Shown here one piece after another: positions 10,991 through 23,432 of a DNA stretch of 56,743 nucleotides. Position 1 is the first letter of the stretch, and each line of letters opens with the position of its first letter. Below the pieces are notes generated by a model that saw only the letters and a program-made list of their open reading frames with translations, was not told where the DNA came from and ran no database searches. The position numbers and the translations under genes are program-made. Origin of the DNA: Phoronis australis (Eukaryota; Phoronida; Phoronidae); the NCBI GenBank assembly GCA_002633005.1, contig NMRA01000380.1:139234-195976 (forward strand), in the 5' to 3' direction.

Positions 10991-11803
10991 TTCAGTCTAA
11001 AATAATACTTCAGCCGTTCTCTTCTTTTCACGTACTATTTTAAGCTATTTTACATGTACTGTACGTGCCACAAACAGCCGATGATAACGACAGCGCCTCG
11101 ATCTCAATTAATTCTACCCCGGGGCCCAGGGAATTGGATGGAAACTAACTTTGGAAATCGGCTACTTGATAACAAAAACACAATGGATTTTGTCCTTTTA
11201 CAGCTTTGTTCAAAACGAATAAAGTCAAAATGTCTTATCCATACAATAACAATCCATATAGCTCGTTTTCGGCCCTTAATTAATTGTTTTACACTACCTT
11301 TATTACACTCACCTGACTGCAGGTATAGCGACAATGAAAACAGGTTCAAAATAAAAAATTAATGCCGAAAATTTCTGAAAATCGGTCCACCCAAAAGTAA
11401 GCCTGTGAGCGCATTTTCGGTAACTGTTTGCATGTTTTGAAAATCTAACCGATTGTTCTGAAATAATTATGCAATATGTTTTGGTGTGTAACATTTTGTT
11501 TATTTTGTCATGACATTATATTTTGAAATCGCGATTTCACTCAGATGACTATCATTTAACGAGATATGGGGTATTTCTATCGGTAACTAATAGTATTAGC
11601 CCAGTATAAAGATTAAAGCCAGTTTTAATTGCACAGTTTCCAAAAATAGGCCCCCGTTTCCAAAAATACGCCTGGGCGTTTTAAAAGGTCGTTTTCGAAT
11701 ATCCGCTCATCGGCTTCTTTTCAGAAATTCACGGTACCTGAATTTTGTAGATCATTTCTCACTTGAGATACTTGATATTTCCAAGTCCTTGAACGTTACT
11801 CAC

Positions 11804-11994
11804 CGTGCCGAGATAAAACCAATCACCGGTTCTCCTGTGATTAACTCTAAACGCTGGCAGAAATACAACTGGGATGTCTCGGCTGCATTGAGCATGCAGT
11901 CGAATAGAAATATCTGCTCGATTCATAGCCCGATTTACGCACAGCACTTCCGGCGTATCTACTGTACAGTTAACGTGCCGTAGAACATCAGATT
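11804..11994 (-). CDS. Exon 4: FN3 domain 1, strands A-E
   Basis: Acceptor ttcaaatgttttgtag, donor GGCACG before gtgagt; 191 nt, phase 1 to 0. It encodes ESDVLRHVNCTVDTPEVLC, then ADISIRLHAQC and VVFLPAFRVNHRRTGDWFYL. The strand pattern fits the first half of a fibronectin III domain whose second half is exon 5. Two extra cysteines precede the B strand and one follows, which is unusual for FN3 and may reflect remnants of the cysteine-rich or WAP module. FN3 domains bind protein or glycan partners outside the cell. Confidence 0.78.
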
Positions 11995-14218
11995 CTACAA
12001 AACATTTGAACATTTTAAGTAGGCCTATCAATACAAGTTGAAACAACTGTCTACGGACAATACTCGGACACTACCACAACTCATAACACGTAAACGAAAT
12101 ATGTGGAGCAAGCATTCAGATAGATTTGATCATTAGCATTGGGTCCATTACAAGTTTATGACTCTGACTGACTCTGGCTCTGACTCTAGGCATTGTCCAT
12201 CCACTGCAGGATGTAGCCCTTCGACAATGCCTTCCAATTTGTTCTGTCTTACAAGTTTATACTCAGTGTCAAATCTCGGAACTCATATTCCTCTCAACGC
12301 AGACTTGAAACCTGACCAATCACGTGACATGGATCAAGTACGCGTGAGTGTTATTGGTCAATTTCGGAGTCGAGTTTCGCGTCAGCAGACTTAATTTATA
12401 CTAGCAACGGGCAATGTCCTTTGGTCAACCGTGGCACTTACATGTACACTGTATATGCATGTACGTTATTAACTGAGGATAATGACAACAGAAAATAGTC
12501 TCTTAACACTGGAAGAAGAAACTGATAAATCTACTGTGCCCGGTTGCATGAAACAGTATTTTGGACTTGTGGAAACACCGATTGCCCTTTCTTGTATTGT
12601 TTTAGTTTCATTACTAAGTCAACTTTTGACTTCGCTACAAATCGAAAGAGTACTCTACGTTAAACTGTTAATATTGAATATACGTAGGGATCTTTTCATG
12701 CAACACCCCCAATTTAAGGACTGGGACCCTATTCATTTTCCATAAACTCTGGGCTCAGTCTTTATTTCTATTATTAGAAAATGTCATTAAACAAAAGGGA
12801 GCTAATAATAAAGTTGAAATGAAAGAAAAATATTGCATCTGTGACTCCATAAAGACACAAAACCGCAAAACGACTTAAGGATCTTAGTTGAGTCCCTATT
12901 TTGGACTGTTTCATGCAACTGACCTTGGAGGACTAAACAGAACCTGGTTCACACCTCGGACTGACATCATACGTGTTTTTTGAAAATTAAAATGGCGGCT
13001 ACTCGGATTCATGTGAAAGTTTCAGGTACTATGTTTCATGCAGTGATGATATTAGGAATTATTCCTAAAAATATCCCACTTTTGCATGGGAGTCTATTAA
13101 AATAAGATTTTCATAGATTTCATGAAAAACGAAAAACCCAGTTTAGCAAAAACGATATCATAATGACAATTTAGAATGTTGAAGATTTCATCTTGAACAT
13201 TGATAGCAAAAGAAAGTTGGTCATGTTATCGATACCGTTCATTTGCGACCACTTTACCTTCCTTGTTTGCTAAATTTAGAAGAAAAAAACAATTCAAATT
13301 TTACAAGCTTTCTATTTTGGAAAATATAGATAATTCCTCGCTGACAGTTAAAATTTATAGTTGTGTTGATATTTGCCATTATTATCAATAAATGACGCCA
13401 AGGTCCTACACAGCATTACACTTTATGTGTAAGCGCTTTGGGTAGGCGTTTGAGTCCTACTGTATCTGAGTCAATGGTCGCAAGTTTGGTTTTAGTTGGG
13501 ACTATCACATCTTATTCTTTTACTGGTAAGCGCTTCATTAAAGCCTATCTTCAATGATAACACAGTATTGTTAAGTGCCATAAATTGCCAAGTGTAATGA
13601 ACTGTTAGACGTATTGGCTTGCTTTTGTCTACGTCACCGCGAGAATCACATTTTAATTCAAGCAGCTGCGAATATGACTTGCACGTAATGGCATTCTATT
13701 CAGACCCCTATTCAATACAACCTTTTGTTGTTTGTGCTGGGATCTCGCGGTGACGCAACATGGCACGAAAAGTCAGCTTCATTTATCATTTGACGGGCTT
13801 GTGATTGAATTTGCTTTTTCTTATTTTACTAAGGCTTTGCTGGGACTATCTGGTTAGCCTAATACAGCCAAAGTAACAAAATTTCGTTGAAGTTGGGCTT
13901 TAATGCAGTTTTTGAGCGTGTGTCTAGGTTCATTATTAACTTTGATCAAGTTTACACGAACGTCAGTAAGGCAAGTTTTTTTCACATGCAAATGCCTACG
14001 ACGATCTTGTTACAGCACATTTATATGTACGGCCTTTGAAAAACATACCATGAAACCTGCAAAAGCTGCGTAATTTTTCCAATATTAAAAAACTTACACG
14101 AATAGCTCATTCATGTTTTCGAAAGAAGTAGACCTGTCCGGTCGTATTCACAAAACCGAATACCAGTTGGACTTCAGTAGAGCGAGGTCTTTGTTGCATT
14201 GTGAATGGTAACCCTTAC
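11995..14218 (-). other. Intron 3
   Basis: I searched this stretch for a WAP-type exon (KCC, GCGxxC patterns on the minus strand with splice sites) and found none. A 387-bp inverted-end element occupies 12538-12924, and a ctcgcggtgac inverted pair lies at 13634-13755. Confidence 0.5.
12538..12924. mobile_element. Inverted-end element, GGTTGCATGAAACAGT family
   Basis: Left end cggttgcatgaaacagtatt; the right end is its inverse (ttggactgtttcatgcaact). Parts of the interior recur near 39200-39440 (aggggtgttgcatgaaaagg, gtccctatttgggactgttt). Non-autonomous. Confidence 0.6.
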
Positions 14219-14288
14219 CTGTTGGCAGTGTTCTGTTCATCAAACGTCTCATCAATTCACAGCTTTCCAGACATGTTTGGTTTCTTTG
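14219..14288 (-). CDS. Exon 3: anosmin-like CLESCEL motif
   Basis: A 70-nt micro-exon. The acceptor ggactttttattttctag is strong and the donor is ACAG before gtaagg; phase 0 to 1. It encodes QRNQTCLESCELMRRLMNRT followed by LPT. CLESCELMRRLM matches the anosmin-1 segment CLTSCEFLKYIL in both cysteines and the hydrophobic pattern. NQT and NRT are potential N-glycosylation sites. In anosmin-1 a WAP domain follows; here the phase-1 donor is compatible with the next recognised exon at 11994. Confidence 0.78.
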
Positions 14289-14400
14289 CTAGAAAATAAA
14301 AAGTCCGAGCTTGAATGAACATTGTAGTGGCAGCAATTGCGTCAACAGTTTCCATCTTAAATCATGATATGATCAACTGCTGCGTCATAATAAATTATAT

Positions 14401-14492
14401 CTTTTTTCCAAGAAAATGACTTAAAATCGCAGTAGTGTCTCACAGCACTATTCGAGTGAACATTTCAAAACGTTTTAGCTGGAACGTGTTAG
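14401..14492 (+). repeat. 92-bp direct repeat, copy 1
   Basis: Contains gtagtgtctcacagcactat and ttcaaaacgttttagctgg. It recurs almost unchanged at 15010-15101, about 610 bp downstream in the same orientation. Confidence 0.85.
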
Positions 14493-14840
14493 CAAGGAGT
14501 GTACGAGTATAGGAGAGTTCACTCCGCCATTTTACCATTCGCCGCAATGGTTACCGGTCGAAACACTAGCGCCCCAAGCGGTGAATAATCAATACTTACT
14601 TAGGAGCGCAGTCCGAACAATGTAAACACTGATGAATTCATACTTTAATGACGTTCAACGTGCAATAAAATTACTGTATGATTGCAAATGGTTAGAATAC
14701 GTAAACTAACATCCACTTATAATCGAATGAGAATGAAANNGACCCCGGGCCTCTGACATAGAAAGTAGTTACAAAGCCGTGGAGAGTCAGAAAAGGTAAA
14801 TCGATTCATTGCAATGTTTCTCGTTTAGTATGTGGTATAA

Positions 14841-15004
14841 ATAGATTATTACATGTTCTCAGCCGTTATCCCCCTTATCTAGAGCCCTCGTGTATTTTGG
14901 AGAATTATCACCCTTGGGGCTAACGCCCCTCGGGCGATAATTCTCCAAAATCCACTCGGGCTCTAGATAACGGGGGATAACGACTTCTCCATGTAATAAT
15001 CTAT
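14841..15004. repeat. 164-bp near-perfect palindrome
   Basis: The left arm starts atagattattacatg and the right arm ends catgtaataatctat. Inside, ttatctagagccctcg pairs with cgggctctagataa and ggagaattatcaccc with its partner, around a ggctaacgcc centre. It would form a long hairpin; probably a fold-back MITE. Confidence 0.85.
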
Positions 15005-15009
15005 ATATA

Positions 15010-15101
15010 TCTTTTTCCAAGAAAATGACTTAAAATCGCAGTAGTGTCTCAAAGCACTATTCGAGTGAACATTTCAAAACGTTTTAGCTGGAACGTGTTA
15101 G
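15010..15101 (+). repeat. 92-bp direct repeat, copy 2
   Basis: Second copy of 14401-14492, beginning within a few bases of the end of the palindrome. Confidence 0.85.
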
Positions 15102-16290
15102 GTCACGCGAAAGCAAACTGAAAACATTTTAGGCTTAGAGATAATGCCAAAATGAAAAGTGATTTTCTAGGTTCACTGGCCTCAGCTTGGAGTCTAACCT
15201 GCAATCACAGCGGTTGCAGCCTACCAGTATATCTGTGCTGGTGAAGCTTAACCCCATTCGATAAATGACGGTGTATCCCACGCATATATTTAATTGGTAA
15301 AGACAGTGGCGATTGTTTCAGGGAATGTATGGCAGACATTGGCGAACTTTACTGTTTTATCTTTGGTCGAACTTGAAATTTATCTCATCGAGCAGTATTC
15401 CAAAAATGCGTTTCGCGGAAACATGTTTTAAAAGGTTTTGAAATTTAAAAGGCGTATAGTGAAAGGTTTGAAATTGTCTGTCGTTTGAAAGCAAAGCGTT
15501 TTAGCTTGAACGTTTTAACACATGACACAAAGAGAAATACTTGTGGCGCCTTGAAGCCCATGGGCCTACATCCGAAATAATACCCTTTTGCGGTCTTTTT
15601 TTAGAAAAGTGATTCACATATTTACGCATGCGCCTACAGAAGCTTTGCATATAGCCAGGGTACTGTCCTCTGCAGAGGCCGTTTTGACAACCGTTGTGCC
15701 TCCCAACGGCAATTTGTTTACGCTTGGCTCCGTAACTTTGGAGTCCCTTGGGGGTAATTTCAGGAAATTTCATTGGTAAATAGTTTCGTATTAGCTTATT
15801 GCCTAGCCATTATGCCTCTATCTGAAATGATGGCTTTTTGGAACCTTTTTTATTCAAGTGGTTCGCATGTTGACGTATGCGGCTAAGCTCCGCGTACAAG
15901 CGCAGTTCTGCACAGACGCCCATATGCCTAATGGTTCACCAATACGGTAATACTGCGCCGACCGTCATTGGCGCATAAAAAGTTTCATTGACCAAATGTG
16001 ATTTCTTAAAGTTAAAGCCGGGCCTTTAATTTTTCAGATTTGGCACACCCGTCGAATCCATATGAAACATTCAGATACTATGCTTAATGCAGTTTTCTTC
16101 AAAACGATCTTAGGTTATTGATATCCTTGTTTTACTATCAATGATCCCTTCTATTTTGCTATTTTTTCTATCAAGACATGATCGCCCGACTCGAATAATA
16201 TTCATAAAGAGACAAAATTTAAATCAAACAGAGCTAAAATATTAAGTTTTTAGGCATTTGGTTATAATGCAGACTTGGCAGTAAGTTACC

Positions 16291-16443
16291 AGTGATGGAT
16301 TTAGGGGGGTCAAGGGGGCCATGGCCCCCCCTAAAATTCTCCCAGATTTCATTTGGCAGTTCGGGGGTGCGAACGTCTGACGGGCAAAATCCTGGCTAAT
16401 ACTCTGCCCTGTCACCCCAACTCAAAATCCTGCATCAGCCCCT
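16291..16443. repeat. Fold-back repeat, second member
   Basis: gatggatttaggggggtcaa, then a gggggccatggccccccc hairpin, and an end caactcaaaatcctgcatca. Same family as 1459-1560 but with about 50 extra bases. Confidence 0.55.
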
Positions 16444-17234
16444 GGGCCCTGCACTGACCTTAAAAGAAACTTATAGAACGTTTGTATGCATTATCTGCCA
16501 AAATTTTAAAATGAGAAATACGTTTTATCCCACACGCGTTGAATCAGTCGAGGGAAAAACGGCCATGTAATAATGTTTTCCGTATTCACCTCCAGCACTA
16601 CTTCAACAGCGACCTCTGACATGGAATGTTCAAAAAATAGGTCAATGTCGACTCGACGTCGATAGCTGGTTCGATTATCAAACTTTTAGAAAATATTAGT
16701 ATTGAGTAACACTTAACATGAAATCAGGCCTCGGTCGTAACATTCAGAGCAGGACTGTGAATTACTGGGTTTAAGACAGTTCTGTCCCAACTTTCAATTT
16801 CCAATATTTTGTCGTCTGCAACTCAGGCGCCGATTCCTCGGTACTACAATATCACATACTGATAATTAACTATTCTCCGGAGATGTTACAAGTTCAATGC
16901 ACAGTTTACGTTACTTTATTCTTTGTTATCTCTTTTTCAAGTAATAAACCGTTACATTTAAAACCGTTTCTTTTACTAGAGAAAACTTGCAAGTACATAG
17001 ATATAGGCTGTGATCCGCCACGTGAACAGTCTGAGTGAAGTATTTGAAAAATCTGGCGAAGAAATGTAAGAAACTTAATAATTTGATGCGTATGGGATCA
17101 ATACAAAACGTACCTCGATTGGCATACATGAAGTAATTTCCCACGAGGCATTATTGCATGTATCGACCTGGGTCTGGTGGGTTATTGCATCCTCAACGCC
17201 GCTCTCGGTACGTTTTGTCTATATACCAACTTAC

Positions 17235-17354
17235 ACAGTTGCAATCCTTCTGTGAGGACACGCAGCCTTTGGTGCAATCTTTACACATGCCGTTGCAGCT
17301 GTAGGGCTTGTAAAACTCGTCGAGATAGGAATGGATATCTTCCTTCTGCCCATA
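17235..17354 (-). CDS. Exon 2: anosmin-like cysteine-rich box
   Basis: Acceptor cattctcttgtttctag, donor TGT before gtaagt, exactly 40 codons, phase 0 to 0. It encodes YGQKEDIHSYLDEFYKPYSC, then NGMCKDCTKGCVSSQKDCNC. The spacing C-x3-C-x2-C-x3-C-x6-C-x-C parallels the anosmin-1 box containing CQNHKQCSKCLEPC. The role is extracellular; disulfide bonding is inferred from cysteine density. The exon is too short to be obvious by ORF length and was found through its splice sites and cysteine pattern. Confidence 0.8.
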
Positions 17355-18238
17355 CTAGAAACAAGAGAATGTTTTAAGATAGTAAAGTTTCAACTCACGT
17401 TCTGGAATTCAGGTAGCCATGTACATCTTGTGTTATAAAATAAAAAAAGTATTTTTGTCAGGCTTCTTTACCTTGTTGTTCTGCCATCAAGTTTGTTTTT
17501 TTTTGTTCCAACTCGCACGAAAGTTGCACACGAAGTGTAGATCTGGAAGTCCTAGAAGCCTGTGTTTTTTTGGCATGTTCGGATTCAAAATGGCGGACGT
17601 GGCGGCCATTTTGTTCACGTATAGAGCTGAAACTTGGTACGATTATTACAGGACACAAGTACTACAACTACGCGGTAAATTGTTAACTTCTGGTCAAGGA
17701 TGGCGGTAACATTGGCCATGGCGCATGCGCACCTCGATATCTGGCCGAAAACGTGTTCTCTTGTAGAGGTCGCATTGGTGAACCAATTATTTTCAATCTG
17801 GTCACCTGTCTCTTTCGTTTGATTGGCTATTATAAAAGTTTGTTTAACCGGACGTCACTTTCAAGATGGCGGATCTGGCGCATGTGGACCCATTTTCAGT
17901 CGTGATGGAGTGCCATTTTAAACGGGAAGAGAGAATAAAGTGAATTTTTGCATGTGGATTCTTTGAAGTATACCCTTTCAAATGATCTTCTTTTAATTTT
18001 TTTTTTCTCAGACTAACCATTTTTGAGTTATTTGACTTTGAATTTTTACAAAAAACGCAAAATTTCATTTTTTCGAAAAATTGACGGATTTATGTGATAT
18101 CATTTATTAGATAGAACTTTGAACGGGCTTTCAGAAGATGTTTTCCATTTTTCGCTAGGACGTCTACTTTTTGAGTTATTTGAGTTTATCTGATAGAGCT
18201 GGTCCTTTGTTGAGCGCTCTTGCTGCATTGATGTCGGT

Positions 18239-18439
18239 TTAGCTTCTATTGAACAAGACAGCAGCCTGTTTCTTAGTTATTTCTTCGCTAGTGACATAAA
18301 TGTTATCGTGTTGTTCATAATCTCCGCCTTCATCGTCGTCATCGTCGTCCTCCTCCTCCTCACCAGTGTCGTCTTTTCGTTTGAATTTCGCCAAGTGTCG
18401 CTCCTCCGAGCGCTCTCGTTTAAAGTTTTGGTTGTTCAA
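18239..18439 (-). CDS. Small acidic ORF of unknown origin
   Basis: 66 codons with GEEEEDDDDDDEGGDYEQHD flanked by a basic N-terminal part (FKRERSEERHLAKFKRK). It ends in a normal stop. It may be part of a decayed transposon or a chance read of a (CTC/GTC) repeat-like tract; no splice sites or family match support it as an exon. Confidence 0.15.
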   Translation of the reverse strand: MNNQNFKRERSEERHLAKFKRKDDTGEEEEDDDDDDEGGDYEQHDNIYVTSEEITKKQAAVLFNRS

Positions 18440-21400
18440 AAGGTGGTTATTTGAAGAGCTATAAAATTTGTTTTAAACAGAGAAAAACAGCAGTAGGGTT
18501 TCATTGTAAGTACCTTGGTATATAATTTACTGTTTCGAATGTGTGGAGAAAGACGCAAGAATGTATAACGATATATGAAATCTCTTTCACAAAAATTGTC
18601 CATTTTTAAAATATTTCACATATGTCTAGAACAAATGGTGGGGAACTTTAAATACGAAATACATACCGTGTAGCGAGATAAAATATTTAGCAGAGCCACT
18701 TTCAAACCGCTCAATAAATATGTTCACTACTATGTTCCATGTCAAAGGTTCCAGGACTGTCACTCAAATCGAATCTTCCGCAAGGCACAGAGCAGCTCCG
18801 TATGTACCCTCAGTCCTTACATTCACCGAGTCGCCCTAATATTTAGTCAACGAGGTGTTCATATGATGGATAGAAACGGCGAAAACAAAGACAAGACCTA
18901 GTTTTGATGTTGATGGGAGTTGTTGGTCTGCATAGTGAATAGGACTGCCTCTCCCCTCTTTGACCTTGTGTTTAGGAGCACAGCAAGTCGTGAAAAGAGA
19001 AAATGCTCACCCAAATTCCTTTTTTGATAGGTAATTTGACATTTTGCTGTTTTGATCTCATGCTCACGACGTGATTTATTCACCTACTCGATTTTTGCTG
19101 CCCGTTTCGTACATGTACATGGTTTCGTATCAGTCTCCCGGCGTGTGGTGTGTATAAGAATGAATAAATGATCTATTTAACTAGGTTAACAGTTGATCCC
19201 ACCTGTCGGGCTGGCGACGGTAACAAAATTAAAGTTTTAGGTTAATTACACAATGCAAATTCAGTTGACATTGCGAGTGAATGTTGAAATAGCGAACATG
19301 GTTGAGGCATGTATAGGTTATATTGACCGAAAACAAGTTTTCTTCGAATAATTAACCGAAGACCTTGAGATTTTCAAGTGTTCCAACTTAATTGGATTTT
19401 TCTCGGCTTCGGCAAATCGACTTAATTTGAAATTCGGAGCTAGGATTTCGCTGAAATTTCCCGAACTTAGAATTTATTCATCAATCTCAAAACGCTGTTA
19501 GGACTTTTGTTATTATGGCCTAGTTTTTGCGTTATGTAATGAAGACAAATACGACTGTCAATTTTTACCAAAAAATATTAATGTCATATAATTATAAAAT
19601 ATATTGTTATAGTCCCTGATCTCTTTTCTTTCAGAAAATGTTGCTTTTATTAGTTGAAAGAGCCGTTTGATATTTTTTCAGTTTTGTTTTCGATGCACGC
19701 GTTGGAATGGTGGCCACTAAATAACTAAGACCTAGCATCAAAAGCCTTGTTTATAATAAAACATGTTCCAGTGTAAAGATGTACCGGTTATCACTTTGCT
19801 GCGCATCTTTCAAACTAATATTGCATTACATTTCAGAAATGTGGGGCTTTCATCCCGCAGCGGTTGTGGAAATTGTACACAACAAGGTCTATTAGTTCTT
19901 ATTGGGCCCTGACAAAATGCCCATAATTTAGTGGCCATGCAGGTTCGAAGTGGAAAGGCACATAATGTTAGCAATGGGATTTAAGATAATTATTAAAAAC
20001 TGTTTGAAATTGCTTAATGCTGGTGAGAACAGGCTAATATAAACATATTCTATCAATAGAATTGACCTATCGCAAGCTCCCCCTTGCGTAATGTCGACTA
20101 AGGAACAATAAGTTTTACCTGGCAACGTGTTGTTTGTCGGGTAAAATGGCGGCTTGGAAATGAAGGTGTGTCAAGAATGCTGCGTTGTGGTTGGTCAATT
20201 AAGCCGTCTCTCAAAATCCTGAACAACGTAACAGCTGACAGGCGTTACATGTGATGTAGTTAGTTTCAGTTGAAATTTGGATTTGGTGTTGTTTAGAACT
20301 CAGTTGCCTGAGGATGAGAGGATATTTTTGAGGGAGTTTAAATGGCATTTCGATATTGGAGGGTACCGATGACACGAGGAATTATTGAGAGTTAGTAAAT
20401 TAGATACTTACAAAATATGCAAAATCAATTACTTATGGAGACGTTAGTCGCAAGTGTAAAAATTAGAAAATATCTCAAGGCGTTAGCAATTTTTAGATGT
20501 TACAATTAATTTACAAAGTTTGCTAAAAATGGATAAAACATTGCAAAACAATTTGCTGTGCCGCTTCGAGTGGTTAGAAAATTCGTATCTCACCTTAAGG
20601 TCACAGTCACCTGTGACAGTGAAGGGTGTTATGAGTAAAACATTGAAGGGGAATGAGAAGAAACCAACAGTTGATTTATATCACTGACAGGTATAGAGTT
20701 GATCTCAGTTTGTTCCTTGTACAAACGAGAAGTGATTTTTCGTTATTCTCAGCGATCATTCTCGGAGAATAATTTGACACGCCGTGATAGTTCAACTTGT
20801 AGACCCCAATCTTAAACAGGCAAGAAACCCAAAATTTCGCCAAAATATCAAAATATCTTTTGAACAATTCATGACGAAAGTACTATCTGGCGACGTCAAC
20901 TAGAGAGTTAATTACTGTTCCCTGCAAGGGAATTTCTAGAAAAAAATCGCAAAATTGTCGATTTTTGAAATATGCGTAAAGGAAAAACTCTGTAGTCACC
21001 ACAGAATTTCTAATCTCCGCTTCACTTAAAAAAACGCGCATGCGCTCACAGCCAGTGTAAGGGAAAGGTGCTACGTCTATGTCTTGTCACACCAAATAAG
21101 GAGACGTGCTTTGCCTGGTGGGAGAATAATCAACGAAATGACAAGATGACAGATCGTTTTTTGAAATTTGAAACTAAAAGAAAAATGCTTAGACATCAAA
21201 ATAAATTCAAAATCTGTACAAACAGACTGTGAAAATACCTGGTGAGCAGGTTAAATTTTGTTTCAGTTTCAGAGAACCTAGCCCTCTGAATACTACAATT
21301 TAGTCTGTTCTTCACGTTCCAGACCTCTTTAAGCAACAATGAACTGCCACATTTACAAACCCGGAAATCACACCTACTTTGACAAAACAGCAATTTGAAA

Positions 21401-23339
21401 ACAATTATAAACGGTAAGTTGACTAAGTCGAAAATTGTTTCCTTAACTTTTAAAGTCGTTTTAAGGCGCAAAAACCTTTGTCATTATACTTAATTTTTGT
21501 ACACTAATTACACGTGTGCATGTTTATTTGTTGCAGAAAGTGTCAAGAATCGAACAAGCGCAGATGGGTTTGTGGCAAGGTGCTATAGATTTCTCAGCAA
21601 ATTAAAACTTATTAGCACTTTCCTGAGGAGAAGACAGTGACTAATCAGCGCCCGAAAAAGTATATCAAGGAGTGTTTAACACCTTCAGCTATAGGCGTAA
21701 TTTATGGAGGTGTCGGGGGGCTGTTGTTGTTGATTTACGTAGACAAAGAAAAACCAGTTGGGCAAGGAAACAACGGTTGGTCAAGGAGCGCATTTTAGCT
21801 AAGAGACTGAGGATTTGAAAGAGGTTAAAAATAGTTCCATGCGGACTTTTGCTCACTTTGATAAATTTGCTCTAATCATCATTGAGGTTTTTGACATTTT
21901 TACTTCCCAGGAGATTGTTTTTACGTGATGTGCATAAAACTTAAAGGGGTATAAAAAAAACGAACAATACATACATTTGCCACCATTGCCGTCGGATCGT
22001 TTTAGTGTCACACTTCCGTCGAGCAAAAAAGCCCCAAGTCATTGATAAGAATTTATTTTTTTTATTTTAGGCCACCTCAATTGATTTAATCGTAAATGCA
22101 TTAAGCCACTGGACGAACATGTACTGCATATTTTGCTAATGAAAAGAGAGGTTTACATTCGATTTTATCTGTGCTATAATACTAATGCTCGCGGTCATGA
22201 ACTGGAATTCTCACCACAAACAACAGACATAAGACATTATAGCCATGGACACTGGTATTGTAAAACAAATCAAGCATATATTTCTTCGCACACTCAAGTG
22301 CCGATTCTGCAGATAGGTGGAGAAAACTGATTCTCAAAATGCGGGCACGTTATATCGGATCATTACCGCCTTCCTGTTTAAATACTCGGAGGAAAGTTTT
22401 CAGAGAAAAGAAAAAAGCGGATACAAATAAGTTTTAACTAAAGTTTGGATTTCTTGAAACGTATACATGTATTACATATAGCTGATTCAACGACTGAAGT
22501 CCTGAATATGCAAACAGAGGCTGCCTCTCAGTGTTCAAAGATGACTACTGAAAGACTTTGACTACTCGCATGTTTGGCAGCATTATTGAAAAGCTAGATT
22601 CTTGACGTTATTATTAGCTTTGTGCGTTTGTGATTTGATGGGAAATCGACGATTCCCGACGTTGACTTCCAGTCATTTGGTAGAATTAACTGAAACCGGG
22701 ACCGCTGACATTATCAGTTAAATGTCTTTGAGTACATGTGGCTATTTGCCAAATTGATTTTAGCTCTTCTGCTCCAGTTGAGGTCTTGGGTTCGAATTCG
22801 TTTGAGGGCTGATCTTGTATGTGCAATATTGTCGCTGATGTCACCTAAAGTCGAGTACTCTCATAGTAAGAATATCAGTGGAGTAAATTTAATTCGTTTA
22901 TCGACTGTCAGTAAATTAAATGACAGAATACTTTTAAGGCAAAGACGATCATTTTGCAAATTACACCGTGTCTGCGGCCTAAGAAGCGTGACAACGCCTT
23001 TTTCTCAAAGACCACACAATTAGAGAAACGATCACGTGTTCGGTTGTGATGGGCATGCACTGAGACTTCATTAACTTCGATATGACTGCCTGAAACCTCA
23101 CAGTAATGTCACTTTGAGAACCCGGCATCGCGTTTATATTTTATGTGTTACAGTATTCATGAGACATGGTCAATATTTCCTATAAAACTCAGATTCACGA
23201 ATTCCAAAGATCTTTGAAGTGCGCATACAACGCGAAAAACAGACTAAATTTCGTTATTCAAGGTTGTCAAAGCATTTTTCCTTTAATTTCAAATTTCAAA
23301 AAAACAATCTGTCAACTGGTCACTTCGTCGATTTTTCTG

Positions 23340-23432
23340 GATTGTTCTGAAACCCCTCGACCCCCACACCCCTCGACTCGACCCACGACCCCCTCGACCC
23401 ACTCGACCCACAATCCCCTCGACCCAAAGCCG
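23340..23432. repeat. Cctcgaccc low-complexity tract
   Basis: Irregular iteration of ctcgaccc/ccacgaccc over about 90 bases on the plus strand. Confidence 0.7.

Larger units (their letters stand above)
8445..11803 (-). other. Intron 4
   Basis: Holds two minisatellites (8509-8698 and 10155-10470) and a degenerate inverted-repeat region around 10550-10990. No exon was recognised. Confidence 0.55.
14289..17234 (-). other. Intron 2
   Basis: Holds a 92-bp direct repeat pair, the 164-bp palindrome between its copies, and a fold-back repeat. Two Ns lie at 14739-14740. No additional exon was recognised. Confidence 0.5.

Noticed and set aside
15501-15773. Minus-strand ORF of 90 codons with several cysteines (CRGQYPGYMQSFCRR)
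   Set aside because: No splice sites joining it in phase to exons 2 and 3, no family resemblance, and an overlapping ORF on the other strand.
16926-17144. Minus-strand ORF next to exon 2 considered as a further cysteine-rich exon
   Set aside because: Its few cysteines do not match the anosmin pattern and it has no matching splice sites in phase.
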